A DNA stretch of 64,000 nucleotides from Thelonectria olida. Taxonomy: Eukaryota; Ascomycota; Sordariomycetes; Hypocreales; Nectriaceae. The stretch spans positions 248,001 through 312,000 of the forward strand of contig JAGPYM010000037.1 in assembly GCA_020736575.1 (NCBI GenBank), given 5' to 3'. Below, piece after piece: positions 11,374 to 22,678 of this stretch. The stretch's first letter is position 1. Every line of letters begins with the position of its first letter. The notes under the pieces are model-generated. The model saw nothing but the letters and a program-made list of their open reading frames with translations, was not told the DNA's origin and made no database searches. Both the position numbers and the translations under genes were made by a program.

Positions 11374-13080
11374 ATGGACGCAGGCGGTCTCGCTCAAATG
11401 TCTTCCAACGGTTTCACCCCCTCTAATGGATTGGCCATGCCATCTGGAGGCCTGGCTGCCCGTCGTGGCGGTCAAAATGTCAAGCCCTTGTCCTTTGATA
11501 CCATCAACCAGAGCAAGGACAAGGACAATGGGGCTCCCACCCCTCGCACCAGCCGCTCTCACCTCCTTGCTGGTTTGAGAACTGCTCCCAAATCTGCCTC
11601 TGCTGCCTCGTTCGGCCCTCAGTCTCCCACCACGACTGCGCCCTCGCAACAGTTTGCCCGCAACTCCATGGCTGGAAACGCCTATGGCATGGGTCAGGAC
11701 AGCATCTACAACCCCCCCAAAACCGCTTTTCCCCAGTACGGTGGTCACAACAGCTTCAACTCCGCGATGAGCCAGCAGTACACAGTTGATCAGGTTTTGG
11801 CCCCACCTGAGCTTCCCATCGATGAACAAGCACAGGAGCAGATGGACCCAAATCTCTATGCCCAGCTCGTCACTACCAACATGTACTTGGCCCAGCAACA
11901 GCAGCGCCTTCAACAGCAGCTCATGAGTCTGCAGGCTGCAGCTCAGCAGTTTCACCAGCTCAACCTCAACAACCCGCAGCTCACCCAGCAGCAGCTCGCC
12001 CTCATCGAGCAACAGCAGCAGCTTAACAACATGCGACAGCAGCTCAGCCTTGCTGCCATCAGCCAACAAAACCAGCAAGCCCAACAAGTCCAGCAATCTC
12101 AACAAGCCCAGCAGATCTATTTCAACCCGATGACCGGCCAGTGCTACGTTGAGAACTCGGGCCAGGTTCAGATGGCCTCGCCATACGCTGAACAGCCCCA
12201 GACTCCTGGCTTCAGCGGGTTCCAGCAACAGCAGCATCAACATCAGCAGCAGCAGGGCACTCCCTCGGTCCAAGTCTCACCACCGGTTGAGAGCCAGCCT
12301 TTCCCTTTCCGAAGCAACTCGCCCCCAAAGCGATACGAATCGCCCACGGAGGTGACTCCTCTGCCCCCACCATCTGCCAATGCTTTCCGCCGCGGCCACA
12401 AGAAGGCCTCGTCTCTTGCCCCCGTTAACAGTGCCCTGGCTGCTTCCGTTTCATCTGATGCCCCCAAGTCTGCCGGTCCCAAGACAGCTTCGTTCCCGAT
12501 GACACCTCTGACCGGCGGTTACGGACCTGGCCAGGCCCGTGCTGGCGAGCACCCAATTCGTCAGCCTCGTGGTCCTCCCTCCTTGGATGAGTTGAAGGCG
12601 AAGCCTACCGCTAAGTACGAGGGTAGCAAGAACTTTGCGGCTCGCACTCGTCGATCTGCCGTTCACAACCTCGTCCGTGCCGGTATGGAGCGTCGTAAGG
12701 GCACCGGGAGCTCATGTGGAAGCATGAGCCCAGTTTCCGAGGCTGCCGAGGAGTCGACTACTCCTATCACCGATAACGAGTCCGACTCCGGACACAGCGG
12801 TTCTGGTAGTCTGGTTGGTGAGATGGATTGCTACAACTCGAGAAATACCACAAGCGTGACCTGGGGTGCCATCGGCTCAGACCGCCCCAGCTCGCGTCAG
12901 AAGGGCCGTAAGAGCTCTGGCAGCGTGGGCAGCACTGGCTCAGCTTCGGAGAGCGAGAGCAGCTCCTTTGCGAACGTGTTCAAGAATGGCGCTCTGCGAG
13001 CAGCCAAGGCGCAAGAGTCGGCCGACCACCAGCGCAAGGCACCAAGACTGGTGCTCACCAAGAGCACTCCGGCTGCCTAA
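11374..13080 (+). CDS. Glutamine-rich low-complexity protein
   Basis: Intronless 568-codon frame starting at an ATG just after the pyrimidine-rich leader. Residues 1-150 are Ser/Gly/Pro-rich. Residues about 171-248 are very rich in Gln, with QQQQ runs interleaved with Leu and Ala in a pattern that could form a coiled coil or a prion-like segment. A second QQQQ/HQHQ patch lies at about 280-295. The C-terminal half is basic and Ser-rich, with a PRGPPSLDELKAKP-like motif, a basic RTRRSAVHNLVRAG segment, and a closing region of alternating Ser and charged residues. From memory it resembles fungal proteins annotated as 'glutamine repeat protein-1', but that name carries no established biochemistry. 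RNA-binding or transcription-associated roles are possible for such composition and are not shown. The large upstream regulatory region fits a regulated gene. Confidence 0.85.
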   Translation: MDAGGLAQMSSNGFTPSNGLAMPSGGLAARRGGQNVKPLSFDTINQSKDKDNGAPTPRTSRSHLLAGLRTAPKSASAASFGPQSPTTTAPSQQFARNSMAGNAYGMGQDSIYNPPKTAFPQYGGHNSFNSAMSQQYTVDQVLAPPELPIDEQAQEQMDPNLYAQLVTTNMYLAQQQQRLQQQLMSLQAAAQQFHQLNLNNPQLTQQQLALIEQQQQLNNMRQQLSLAAISQQNQQAQQVQQSQQAQQIYFNPMTGQCYVENSGQVQMASPYAEQPQTPGFSGFQQQQHQHQQQQGTPSVQVSPPVESQPFPFRSNSPPKRYESPTEVTPLPPPSANAFRRGHKKASSLAPVNSALAASVSSDAPKSAGPKTASFPMTPLTGGYGPGQARAGEHPIRQPRGPPSLDELKAKPTAKYEGSKNFAARTRRSAVHNLVRAGMERRKGTGSSCGSMSPVSEAAEESTTPITDNESDSGHSGSGSLVGEMDCYNSRNTTSVTWGAIGSDRPSSRQKGRKSSGSVGSTGSASESESSSFANVFKNGALRAAKAQESADHQRKAPRLVLTKSTPAA

Positions 13081-14385
13081 GGTGACGCTGCGGCTTCACA
13101 ACGAATTTCACACTCCTTCTTACGACTGATGCGCCCGGACTATTTCTTTTTCACACGACTACTCGGACTGGCGGACTGCACATTGATGGTTTTCGTTTTG
13201 TCCTTTATTTCGTCACGCTGAGGAGTCTTTTGTTTCCTTACTCTTCTGTATGAGTGGTTTATCCACATTTGACTTGCGCACGCTCTTATTATTACCGAAG
13301 TTTATAATTCGCTTCATCGTCTCTCCTTCAAACTTCTTTATACTTGGCCACGACATTTGGGGAATGCCCGGGGATTGCCTTGTCTGAGTGTAGACGGACC
13401 AGTCGGGTTTTGTTTTTGGGGGACTGGCGAGGATTCTTTATACCTATGAGGATGAGAAAATCACCGAGGGAGACAAAGCCTCATTTGACGTCTCCGGGAG
13501 ACTTATCAGATGAACCCTTGGTGTGAGTCACGGCCGGCGGTCTCAACAGAGACATTTGTCTGGCAAATTCGACATTTGCTTTCGTTGCATTCCTTACGCA
13601 TCTTGCCCATCAGCTGTCTGATCAGTTTTCCACTCCCAGGAAAGAGTATGGCGAGCAAGGATTCCGTCATGTTGGAGGAAGTGCCGTTTTGTTTGGTGGG
13701 ATTCCTGAGTCGCCAGACTTAGGAGGGAAGGCATACAGACAGACGGGATGGGAAGATGTGGAAATAGTTTAGAAATTGGCACAATACAAATTGACAGCCA
13801 TTTCAAATAATTGCGCACTCTCATGAAGGTGAACAACAACGGCATGTCCGCACTCACAGCATGCTCAAACTGGAGAAGTCATTCGAATGATTTCTTGTCC
13901 AACATTTATTCGATTGCAATTGCTTGCCGGCGTATATCCATCACGTCGAGCCAAAGCCTTGCTGTCCCTCCCCCCTTGGTCACCAACACCTTGCTCCCGA
14001 ATCGTCCACTTTTCACACAAAACCATATGCTCGCTCGCTCGACTCTCTTTATGCTTCTCATCTCGTCTCGACTCGTCTTTTTCATCTCATGCTATTCCAT
14101 GCGCGTGTTTTTCAATGCCTTCTTCTATGTGCGTTGCTCCTTTTGACTGTACATGATGCCACCAGTCCCTTTGCCCACCGGCCAATGTGAAACCAAGAGG
14201 GAAAAACCCCCAAGTATAGAAAATGTGTGTATGTTGTGGTCGAGAGGAGTCGCGTGCGTCACCGGGGGATGGATTGATCCCTTGTCCTCGCTCATCTTTC
14301 TGAGGTGGTTATGTTCAGGTTGGTGCTTGTTTTGCTTGTAGTCCCTCTCTTGTGTCCACATGTAGGGAACCAACACCACGTGCAT
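13081..14385. other. Convergent intergenic region
   Basis: Lies between the stop codons of the glutamine-rich gene (+) and sepH (-), so it should hold both 3' UTRs. It is T-rich after 13135. Short frames at 13811-14190 overlap in different phases and have no recognisable content. I see no gene. Confidence 0.6.
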
Positions 14386-17300
14386 TCATGACCACTTGAT
14401 ATCACTCGGTGCTCGAGTTCGCCTCTTGTGGTGGCCAGCGCCAGAGGCCGGGGAGGAAAGGCCGAGGCCTAGGCCTAAGCCTGTGGGTATGCTGCCGTCT
14501 CTGCTGCCTAGCCCCTCCCTGCTGTGCAGTCCCTCACGACTCCTTAGGCCATCACGGCTTCTTAGGCCTTCGCGACTGACGGACGATCGGATGGCGTTCT
14601 CCTTGTTACTCATGCTGCTGTCGCTGCGGACGACCATGGGTGTATCTGCACGGATGATACCGGCACCGGCAGTGCCTGCCATCCTAGCGCTGCCCGGAGC
14701 GGCCATCGACGTCCGAGGCAAGCGACTCTTGCCGGCGGCGTTACCGAGGGAAATGGATTCCCCACTGACGCGTCTGGGAATGCCTGTTGGCCCATCACGA
14801 CTCCTCGGTCGGTAAATATTGTTTTCTCGTTCGATGGCTGCTGACCGGCGAGGACTGGCAGCAACCTCAATGTATGCATTTCCAGCCAAACTGGCACGAC
14901 TTCTATGAGTAGGTGTTTGTGGGACCGACGCAGACGAGTGCAGCCCGGGAGGCGTGTAGCTGGTATTGCGCCGTGAACCCGACCTCCGCGAATTCGTCGA
15001 GCTTGGCACCGAACTAGGAACTCCCTCAAGCTGTCTTGGAGAAACTTCGACATTGGACTTGACCAGCTCGGAGGCCAGGTTTCGGACCAAGACGGCGGAA
15101 TCCTTCTCGGAAAGGGTTTGAATAGCATCCATGAGAGAGCGAACCTGGGAGCTGTTGAGTGTCCTTGCGCCATCGCCGTTTCCAAGACCTGGATCGCACG
15201 CATCTATGATGTTCCGCACCAGCCTGAGCAGGTTCAGCCGCACAACGGCCTTCTTATGTCCCAAGCGCTGTGCAATTCCCGCAAACATCTCGGGCTTCGC
15301 CAGCGATGCCGCGACAGACGGGCTCAAGCGCAACAGCTTAAGAAGGGGTTCCAGCAGGTTTGAATCAAAAGCATTGAGTCTGTTGGTGTTGAAACAGCTG
15401 ACAATAGCTCTCGTGAAGTGGCCCTCAACTAGATGGCTTTCCACGTTGGCCGTTTCCTCCTGAAGCCAGATCAAGATAGCATCGAGAGCTGTCACCTGCC
15501 AGTACTGGTCTGTCAAGAGCGAGACATAAAAGTCGAGACCCTTGTTCTGCCAAAGATATCTGCGACCTTTGGACCCAGAATGCGCCATATCGCACAAGAT
15601 CGGTAGAGCAAATTCCTTGGGTGGCCTGTCTGTCTTCATGATTTTGAGTAGCAACGGGATGATGCCGCCCACGGCAGCGTCCTCTTGACGTTCTTTGCTG
15701 AGTCGGCAGAGGTTAAAGAGTGTATTGAGCACCTGGTTGGAGATTTCGCGGAAATGAGTCTGACCTTTCTTCATGCTGTAGCTCAGGAGGTCGATGAGGA
15801 ACTCGATGGCATCGGCCGAGTGGAGGGACTCGATCGTTGTAGATAGCATGGAAAGATTCTTGATAAACTTGAGCATCGTGATCTGGTGGACGGGCGTCAT
15901 CCGTCGTAGATCCTTGAGAACGCTCTTGAGCACCTGTCGATCAGCAACCACCTCCTTGACATAATTCTCCGCCTGGCTGAAGAGATAGAAGATATTGACG
16001 ATACGGCCCTCGATGAGCTCATCAAGCTCGTCCTCGCCCTCCTCGTCAAGAACTCGGTGCAGTACCAGCGCCAATGGATACAAGATCTTGCTGCGGGAAA
16101 AGATTCTGCAAAAGTCGTTTTTGGGTGTCGGGCCCTGAAGTTCGAACACGTTCCAGATACCATTGACACCGATGAGGACTAGGTCTCGAGTATTGTCGTA
16201 GTCCTCATCAAGAAATTCAACCAGCACGTTCAAGCCACCGGCCGAGACGAACATCTGTAGTGTCAAAGTTGACGTCTGATACATTTGGCGCACAAAGGCC
16301 GCGGCCTCGAGACGGATTTCGTCTGAATATTGTCGGGCAGCAAATCTGGTAATGATGGGAATACCACCCACGAAACATAAGTTCTCTTGGATTTCGACAT
16401 CATCCAGGATAATCTTGGCATCCCGATTAGTTGTGTTCGAGAGGCGTCAGGGATGATGAACCTACTGCGTTGACAACCTTAAGGAGTTGCAAAATCATGT
16501 ATTGGCTTTTCAGTGTGCATGTCTCTAAGATTTCCAAAATGGGTAACAATCCGTGAGCACTGATGATAAGGTTCTTCACCTCGTTGTTCTCCCATAACAA
16601 CGCAAGCTGTGTCCAGTTAGAAGAAGAAGCTGGAGATGATTTTGGGTGACTTACCAAGTCCTCCGAGTATTCGGCCAAGGCATCCTCACCTTCCGATGTT
16701 TTCAAAGACCGCACAAGGCCCTCTACTCTCTCTGCTAACCTGGCATGCCTATCTCTGGCAATGTTCGCCTCCAGGTCCATCTCATCCCACCCAGGATCCA
16801 TCGAAGCAAATGGATCATCTTCGTCGTCGTCGTCACCAAGCCACGAGTTACTCGATACTCGGGATAGGAGCATCAAGCCACCATCCTCAGAACCTCGTTC
16901 GCTCTCTTCTTTCTCTGTGGCTGCGCCACCGGGCCCAAAAATATCGCTGAAATCCTCGTCGTCTTCTTCCGCAAACTTCTGGATCTCTATTGATGACCGA
17001 GTCCGTCGCATTGGCCGGTCCGGTAATACTGATGGTCGTGTCGCGATGTTCTTTTTCATGCTTCCACCGAACGGATCCTGCATCATCGATCGAGGTAAGC
17101 TCGTAAGGTCTGAGGGATGGAAGAGTTGCGGTGCATCGCTCTGCCTCGAACTCTGAGCAATATGTTAGCAAACGCATTGTACCATCTTCAATATAAATCC
17201 TACCTTCTTGTCTGCTTGGTTCGGTTGGCGAGTGAAGACGCTGTCGTTATCCACAAAGAGGTCTGAGAAGTCCTCGATACTCTGCTCTCGATATACCGTT

Positions 17301-19306
17301 TCTGGTCTTGACGGAAGTTCGAATCGGTTTCCGAAATGTGATTTTCCTGGTGACTTGGGCCGTCCAGAGCCCGACAACCCTGTGGCCTTGGTCGAAATAG
17401 ACTTGTTGTTTCGGTGGTGCGATTTGGGCGGATCCACGGGCTTCTCTGTTTTCTTGGGAAGGGGTCGAATCGTCTGTTCCTGAGGGTCATTGTCCTGCCA
17501 GTGATGTGGGCCTTTGATTGTCATAAGTTCCCCCTCGAAGTCGTCCTCGTAGTTGGAGCTATCATTCCTTCCGTCGTTTACTGAGGCAAAGGCCTTGAGT
17601 CGATCACTCGATAATAAACCACCAAAGTTGTCCTGCGGCTTGAGATGGGGTAGCTGGAGAGCACTCGGCGAGATGGCCGTTGCAAAATCGTCGTCCCAAT
17701 TATCATCATCTAGAAACTTGAGTTAGTTTTCGCTGGAAGCTGACAGAGGCGGGTTTATGAAGGCACCATTGGGTGCACCAAGATGTAATTAACTGCCACG
17801 TACCAGCTATTTCAGGCTTGCTGAAAGCCTCGGCACCGGGTCGGGGCTTTGCAAGAGAAGTCAAAGGTGCCTTGTTAGGCGTGCCTCCAATGAATCGGGA
17901 TGAGGGACCGGCCTCGGATCCAGTAGAAGCACGAAGAGACGACTGTGATGACTTCAGGGCCTTGTTCCATTGCTTAACCTCTTCAACAGCCTGGCTGAAA
18001 TTGGACGGCGCTTTGGAAACCGGGGCTTCTGCTCGACGGCATCCTGTAATCCAAGGGTGCCTAAGGAGTTTGCGGGCTGAAACTCGTAGATTTGGGTCTT
18101 TTTGAAAACACTGCATTAGGAAATCTCGCGCAGCCTGCATCAAGTTAGTGAATAATAGTCGAACATGAAGCCATGGGACACGCACAGCGGAGATGCCCTC
18201 AGGGAGAGGGGGGTGGTCATCGTTGACGATGGCGAACAAGGCGGGCATGGCAGCCAGGTTGTGGTAAGGCGGCTTGCCTTGCAGCAGCTCAATAACTGTG
18301 CATCCCACACTCCAGATATCCGAGGCAGAACTAGCTCCAGACAGCTGTATGATTTCAGGAGCCATCCAATAGGGAGTCCCCACGACCTGATGTTCCTTGT
18401 CTTGACCACCAGCCAGAGTGCTCGTAGAGACGCCAAAGTCTGCCAGCTTCACGGTACCGTCCTTGGTGGTCAGGATATTGGCGCCCTTGATATCGCGGTG
18501 AATGACACCCTGATCGTGAAGGTACTGAAGACCCAGAAGGACTTGGGTCATGTATACTCCAACGAGGTTTTCGGGAAACTTTCCATACGCCTTGCAAATA
18601 GAGTGTAAAGATCCATTTTCGCAGTATCTATTCTGAGGGTCAGTTTCCAACCTTGTAAATTCAGTGAGAAATGGCATACTCTAAGATGATGTTGAGGCAG
18701 TCAGATGACTTGACAAAGCCGATGTACTTGACGATATTGTCATGCTGTCTGATGTTAGCCGATGCTCATGTAATATTCTGCCAAGGCGCAGAGAGATACC
18801 TACATGGAGATTCTTGAGCAAGTCGATCTCACTCTAAGGGCCAACGGGCTGTCAGCAATTCACTCTCCCAGACAAGTTCCTCTCAAAAGGGAACAGAGCT
18901 GTTGATCATCAAACCCACCTCGATCATGCGTAACTCGCTCTTGGGCAAATCTGCAGTCTTGATCTGTTTCACAGCAACAGCCTCGCCTGTTCCCCAGTTG
19001 AAAGCCTTGTAGACGGAACCAAAGGCGCCTTTGCCCAGACATTCACCTAAGCGCTACAACCCCCATAAAAAATCCCATATTAGCACTTCTGTACACATTT
19101 CGATAGGCCGGTGACGACACAGATGTGTAATTCTGGCGGGTATAGGTCGGTCGATCCTTGAATTCGGAAGGGGAAATACGCACGTAGTCCTTCAGACCCG
19201 GATCCTGTAAGGCAGAGCTCTCGCGGTGCTTCTCCTTGCGTGAGGGAGTGCCGGGCACGGCAGAGCGCGTGCGGCCATTGGCGTGGTACTGCCGCTCAGG
19301 CACCAT
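14386..19306 (-). CDS. sepH: Septation initiation network protein kinase SepH/Cdc7
   Basis: Ten exons (reverse order): 19184-19306, 18919-19053, 18804-18833, 18680-18744, 18186-18627, 17804-18134, 17204-17709, 16655-17152, 16466-16606, 14386-16413. Joined they give 1432 residues in one frame. The kinase domain covers about residues 40-305: glycine loop GKGAFG (48-53), VAVK lysine (70), HRD (161-163), DFG (181-183) and APE (207-209), as in an intact STE-type kinase. The second half has armadillo/HEAT-like helices ([10 protein letters not shown]..., [15 protein letters not shown]), the known layout of S. pombe Cdc7 and A. nidulans SepH. These kinases act below the Spg1-type GTPase at the spindle pole to trigger septum formation. 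The C-terminus is Ser/Arg-rich with a tandem hexapeptide. Oddities are a 30-base third exon and an AAG acceptor before the last exon. Family assignment is strong; exact splice sites are inferred. Confidence 0.93.
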
Positions 19307-22300
19307 CTCTCAGGTCGGCTCTCCCCCGGTGATGCTCGACAGTAGCGGTCCCCCGGGGCGGGATTGTCCCTTTGAGAAGCAGCAAAAAGGTAGCGAAGCA
19401 GGTCCTTGAGGTAACGAACGACGGGGAGTGGGCGGGCGGCGGCGGAAAGCGGGAGGTGAGTTTGGGAATCGGGCGTCGTCAAGGCGGGGATCGCATTCCC
19501 GGCTAGGATCGATGTCGAGCTGTGGCTGTGGCAGCGTGGAGGGGTTGGAACGACATCAGCATTCCAGATTGGGAACCTGAAGAGTCGTCGATGGTTGACG
19601 GCAGCGGTCGCAGGTTCGTAGGCCTTTCTGTCGTCTCGAGCGGGAGCCTAGGTTGCTTGGGGAGAGGGAGGGCGTGAGTGGAGGGGCGGTTCAGCGGCAA
19701 GAGGACGGCGTGGTTTGGAGGGCGGGCCCGAGCAGCTTGAGCCAGATTTAATATGAAAGGAGGGACGGTGAGAGAGTGACAAGGGTTGATAGACAAAAGA
19801 TTGTCAGTGGGAGGAAGAGAAGAGAGAGGGAAAGAGAAAAGAAGTTAAAGCCAAAAGTCAATGCCAATCAATCTCACCCAAACGTGTGTACCTAGGTGGT
19901 TTCTGTCTTGCAACCCAACCCAAGCAGGCCAACACACGTCTGGAGACGGGAGGTACATACACCTGTGGACAGGTACCTCGCCCGTAAGCCACCGCCTGTA
20001 CGTCGCCTATGGGGGACTGCCCTGTGAGCCCTCCACTGTAAGAGGGACGTGTGGCAGAGCATGGGGGATCTGGCCGGGGACACCCATGCAAGGACCGGTT
20101 CCCCCTCCATTTTAATGCTCCATCCCATCACTCATCCATCCCTCATCATTCATCCTTCTCAGACATGACTTAGGAGCTGGGGTGGGCGAGTCTGGAGGCG
20201 GCTATTTCTGTCAGTCATTCATCAGCACGGGCAATGCCGCAATTACAGGGCGCGGGACTGCGCTGGGACAGCTCCTCCATACCTACCTGCCTAGGTTGTC
20301 TAGATACTTCGCAGGTTCGTAGACTTCCATCGGAGCAATGTGACACAACTGCCCTACCAACAACGGGCTGAGCCGTCTTACTGCTGCAAGGTACTTTGAA
20401 CATTCTTCCGCAGGGCGGCAGTTCCTCCCAGTTTTCCGGGCACCTCTTTTACCCCACCGACTCCTCTCTGGAGTCTTGTTTGCAGATGCTGTAATCATAT
20501 TTTGTTGCGGATGCCGTCTTTCCATCACCTCCGAATTCTCCACTGTCTAAATGTAGAGGTTTCTTTTCTTCTTCCAGTCCCATGTTGCTGTTGATTTTTT
20601 CTTCTTCTTTGTTTTTGTTTCTGTTCTTCGTGAGCTTAGACGGATAAGGTACCTACCTAGCTGCCTAATAAGGTACTTAGGTAACGAAAGACGGTCAAGA
20701 CAACGCCAACACTAGGGAGAATATTATCGACCAAGTTGAAGATGGCCTGGATCAAGAGGTCCATTGCAGCCCAATCTATCTATGGACATTAACTGCTTCT
20801 GATTATGCTGTGTGATATCTTAGGCTAAGTATCTGCTTACGGAATGTAAACTGGCCAAATGTCGTCACAGCTCTGCCAAAAGCTGAATGACAAACAACAC
20901 CAACACCCAACCGAGGACATGATACACCGCCTGCGGACATCTAAGAACATTGTCTTACATGGCATCTGCTTTGTCTTTCTCCGTTCACGGTTGTCTCCCC
21001 AGCCCCTCGAGGCTCGAGTCAAGGAGAAGAATGTGGGACAAGGCTAATTACCAAGACATGGCAATACGCACTACTAAACGAGGCTATCAGACAGGTGCAG
21101 GACAAGACTTTGTTGTCTGCGTCTCGACTCTGCGGATTATCGGTGAATCAAGTACTTGCCTAAAAGTAGTCTCGCGGTGCCAACAAGGGATTGGATCCGT
21201 ATATCCACGGAGGAGGGAGGGAACCATCCGATGTCTACTGTCTCAGCCTGCTGTTCGTATCGATGCCTTTCCGTATGCTCCAATTTGCATCCGACACCTC
21301 AGCTCAAAAAGAAATTGAAAATCCCTTCCCATCATCCCAGTGAATCCATCCGGGTAATTTTCTTTTCAGCTTGTCCCAGCGACGCCTCAACTGGCGCTTG
21401 CTGCCCTGTTCCTCTCAGCTTACCACCCCCCTACCACAAACACCTCAAACACCATCGACCAACCGACCAACTATCTGTTATCATTTGCCTGTTGGCCTCG
21501 CGCCGCTAATGCGACTCATCCCGGCCTGTTCGACAATCAATCCCCTTCCCGGCTTTTCCAGCTCCCATCGATCCCAGTCGAACCCTGCAAGCCCTCCCGA
21601 TCTGCCTCTGATTATTAGCCTTGGTTCTCGGCCACGTCGTCGTTCCAAACCATCCCTGCTTTGAAAGGGAAGTGGATGCATCCCATTCTGCGGCCTCTTA
21701 ACGAGTACGCACCATGAATAGAAGTAACTCCAGTACGTACCGGAGTACTTCGTACATGCTTCAGCAATGACAGCCTGCCAAACCACATGTTTGCACCGCC
21801 CACTCAACCCAACCCAGCGGCTCCGGGGCGCCGATCGATTTTGCGCATCACGCGTCAGAAACGGGCTTACATGGAGAGCAGAAACCCCTGCCGCCCGTTT
21901 CCGCTCCCTGTGAACCTGACGTGACGCTGGCATGACGCTTGTTCGCTCCCGGGATTGTTGTCAATGCCATGAAGAGCTCTCCACTTGTTTCCCACACCAC
22001 CAAAACCGCCGTCCGCCAGGCCCAGCACGCGCGAAAGCCACCATCAATGCGTGCTGGCCCTGCTGGGCGACATCCCTCACGTCGTTTCAAGCGGTGAGGA
22101 GACGGATACCGACTCCCCGCGTGCAACTTGCAAGACGAGAAATGTCAACGCGTAGCGCCCGCCCATTGTCCAATCCCTTTCGCCTCGAATCTCACCCGCT
22201 GCAAACATGTATCCTTCCCGAGTATCGGGTCCCAGATACGAGTGCATGCTCAAGGAAGCTAGTAAGGGATCGGTACCGGCCCAGATCGATCAGGGTCCTG

Positions 22301-22678
22301 AAGAATAGAAATCCCCATGTCCATAGTTCGTGGGCTATGTCGGACCAGTTGAACGGAACAGGCTCACGCGAACCGAGAGGCATGCCTATTTATATCGAGT
22401 GCGGATGCCACACACCGTGGAGAAGTCAATTAATTTTTTTCCAAACTGCTTTATCCCGTCGCTCGACATTAAAACCCAAAACTGAGGGTTACCAGAATCC
22501 CTATGAAAACAAAACCAGCCCTGATACTCCGTCCGTATAATAGTACATGTCGCTATCCCTATTCTCGTATCCGGCCCTTGACATTTTGTGTGATAAGAAT
22601 CTCTGCCCATCATCCCTCATTTTCATGTCCCAATGCCTTTTGCTGTCAATCAAATTCGTAACAAAGCCCAATTCGCCA
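19307..22678. other. Intergenic region upstream of sepH
   Basis: The first part, to about 19860, should contain the sepH promoter and leader. It includes a 97-codon reverse frame (19503-19796) that could be an upstream ORF if transcription starts that far out. Beyond it I see no supportable gene. Short palindromic TACCTAGGTA-like motifs occur at 19889-19899, 20280-20297 and 20646-20684. The right end adjoins the stop codon of the next reverse-strand gene. Confidence 0.5.

Noticed and set aside
21565..21580. Reverse box B-like GGGTTCGACTGG
   Set aside because: The conserved C that closes the T-loop is missing and no box A is found at the right distance.
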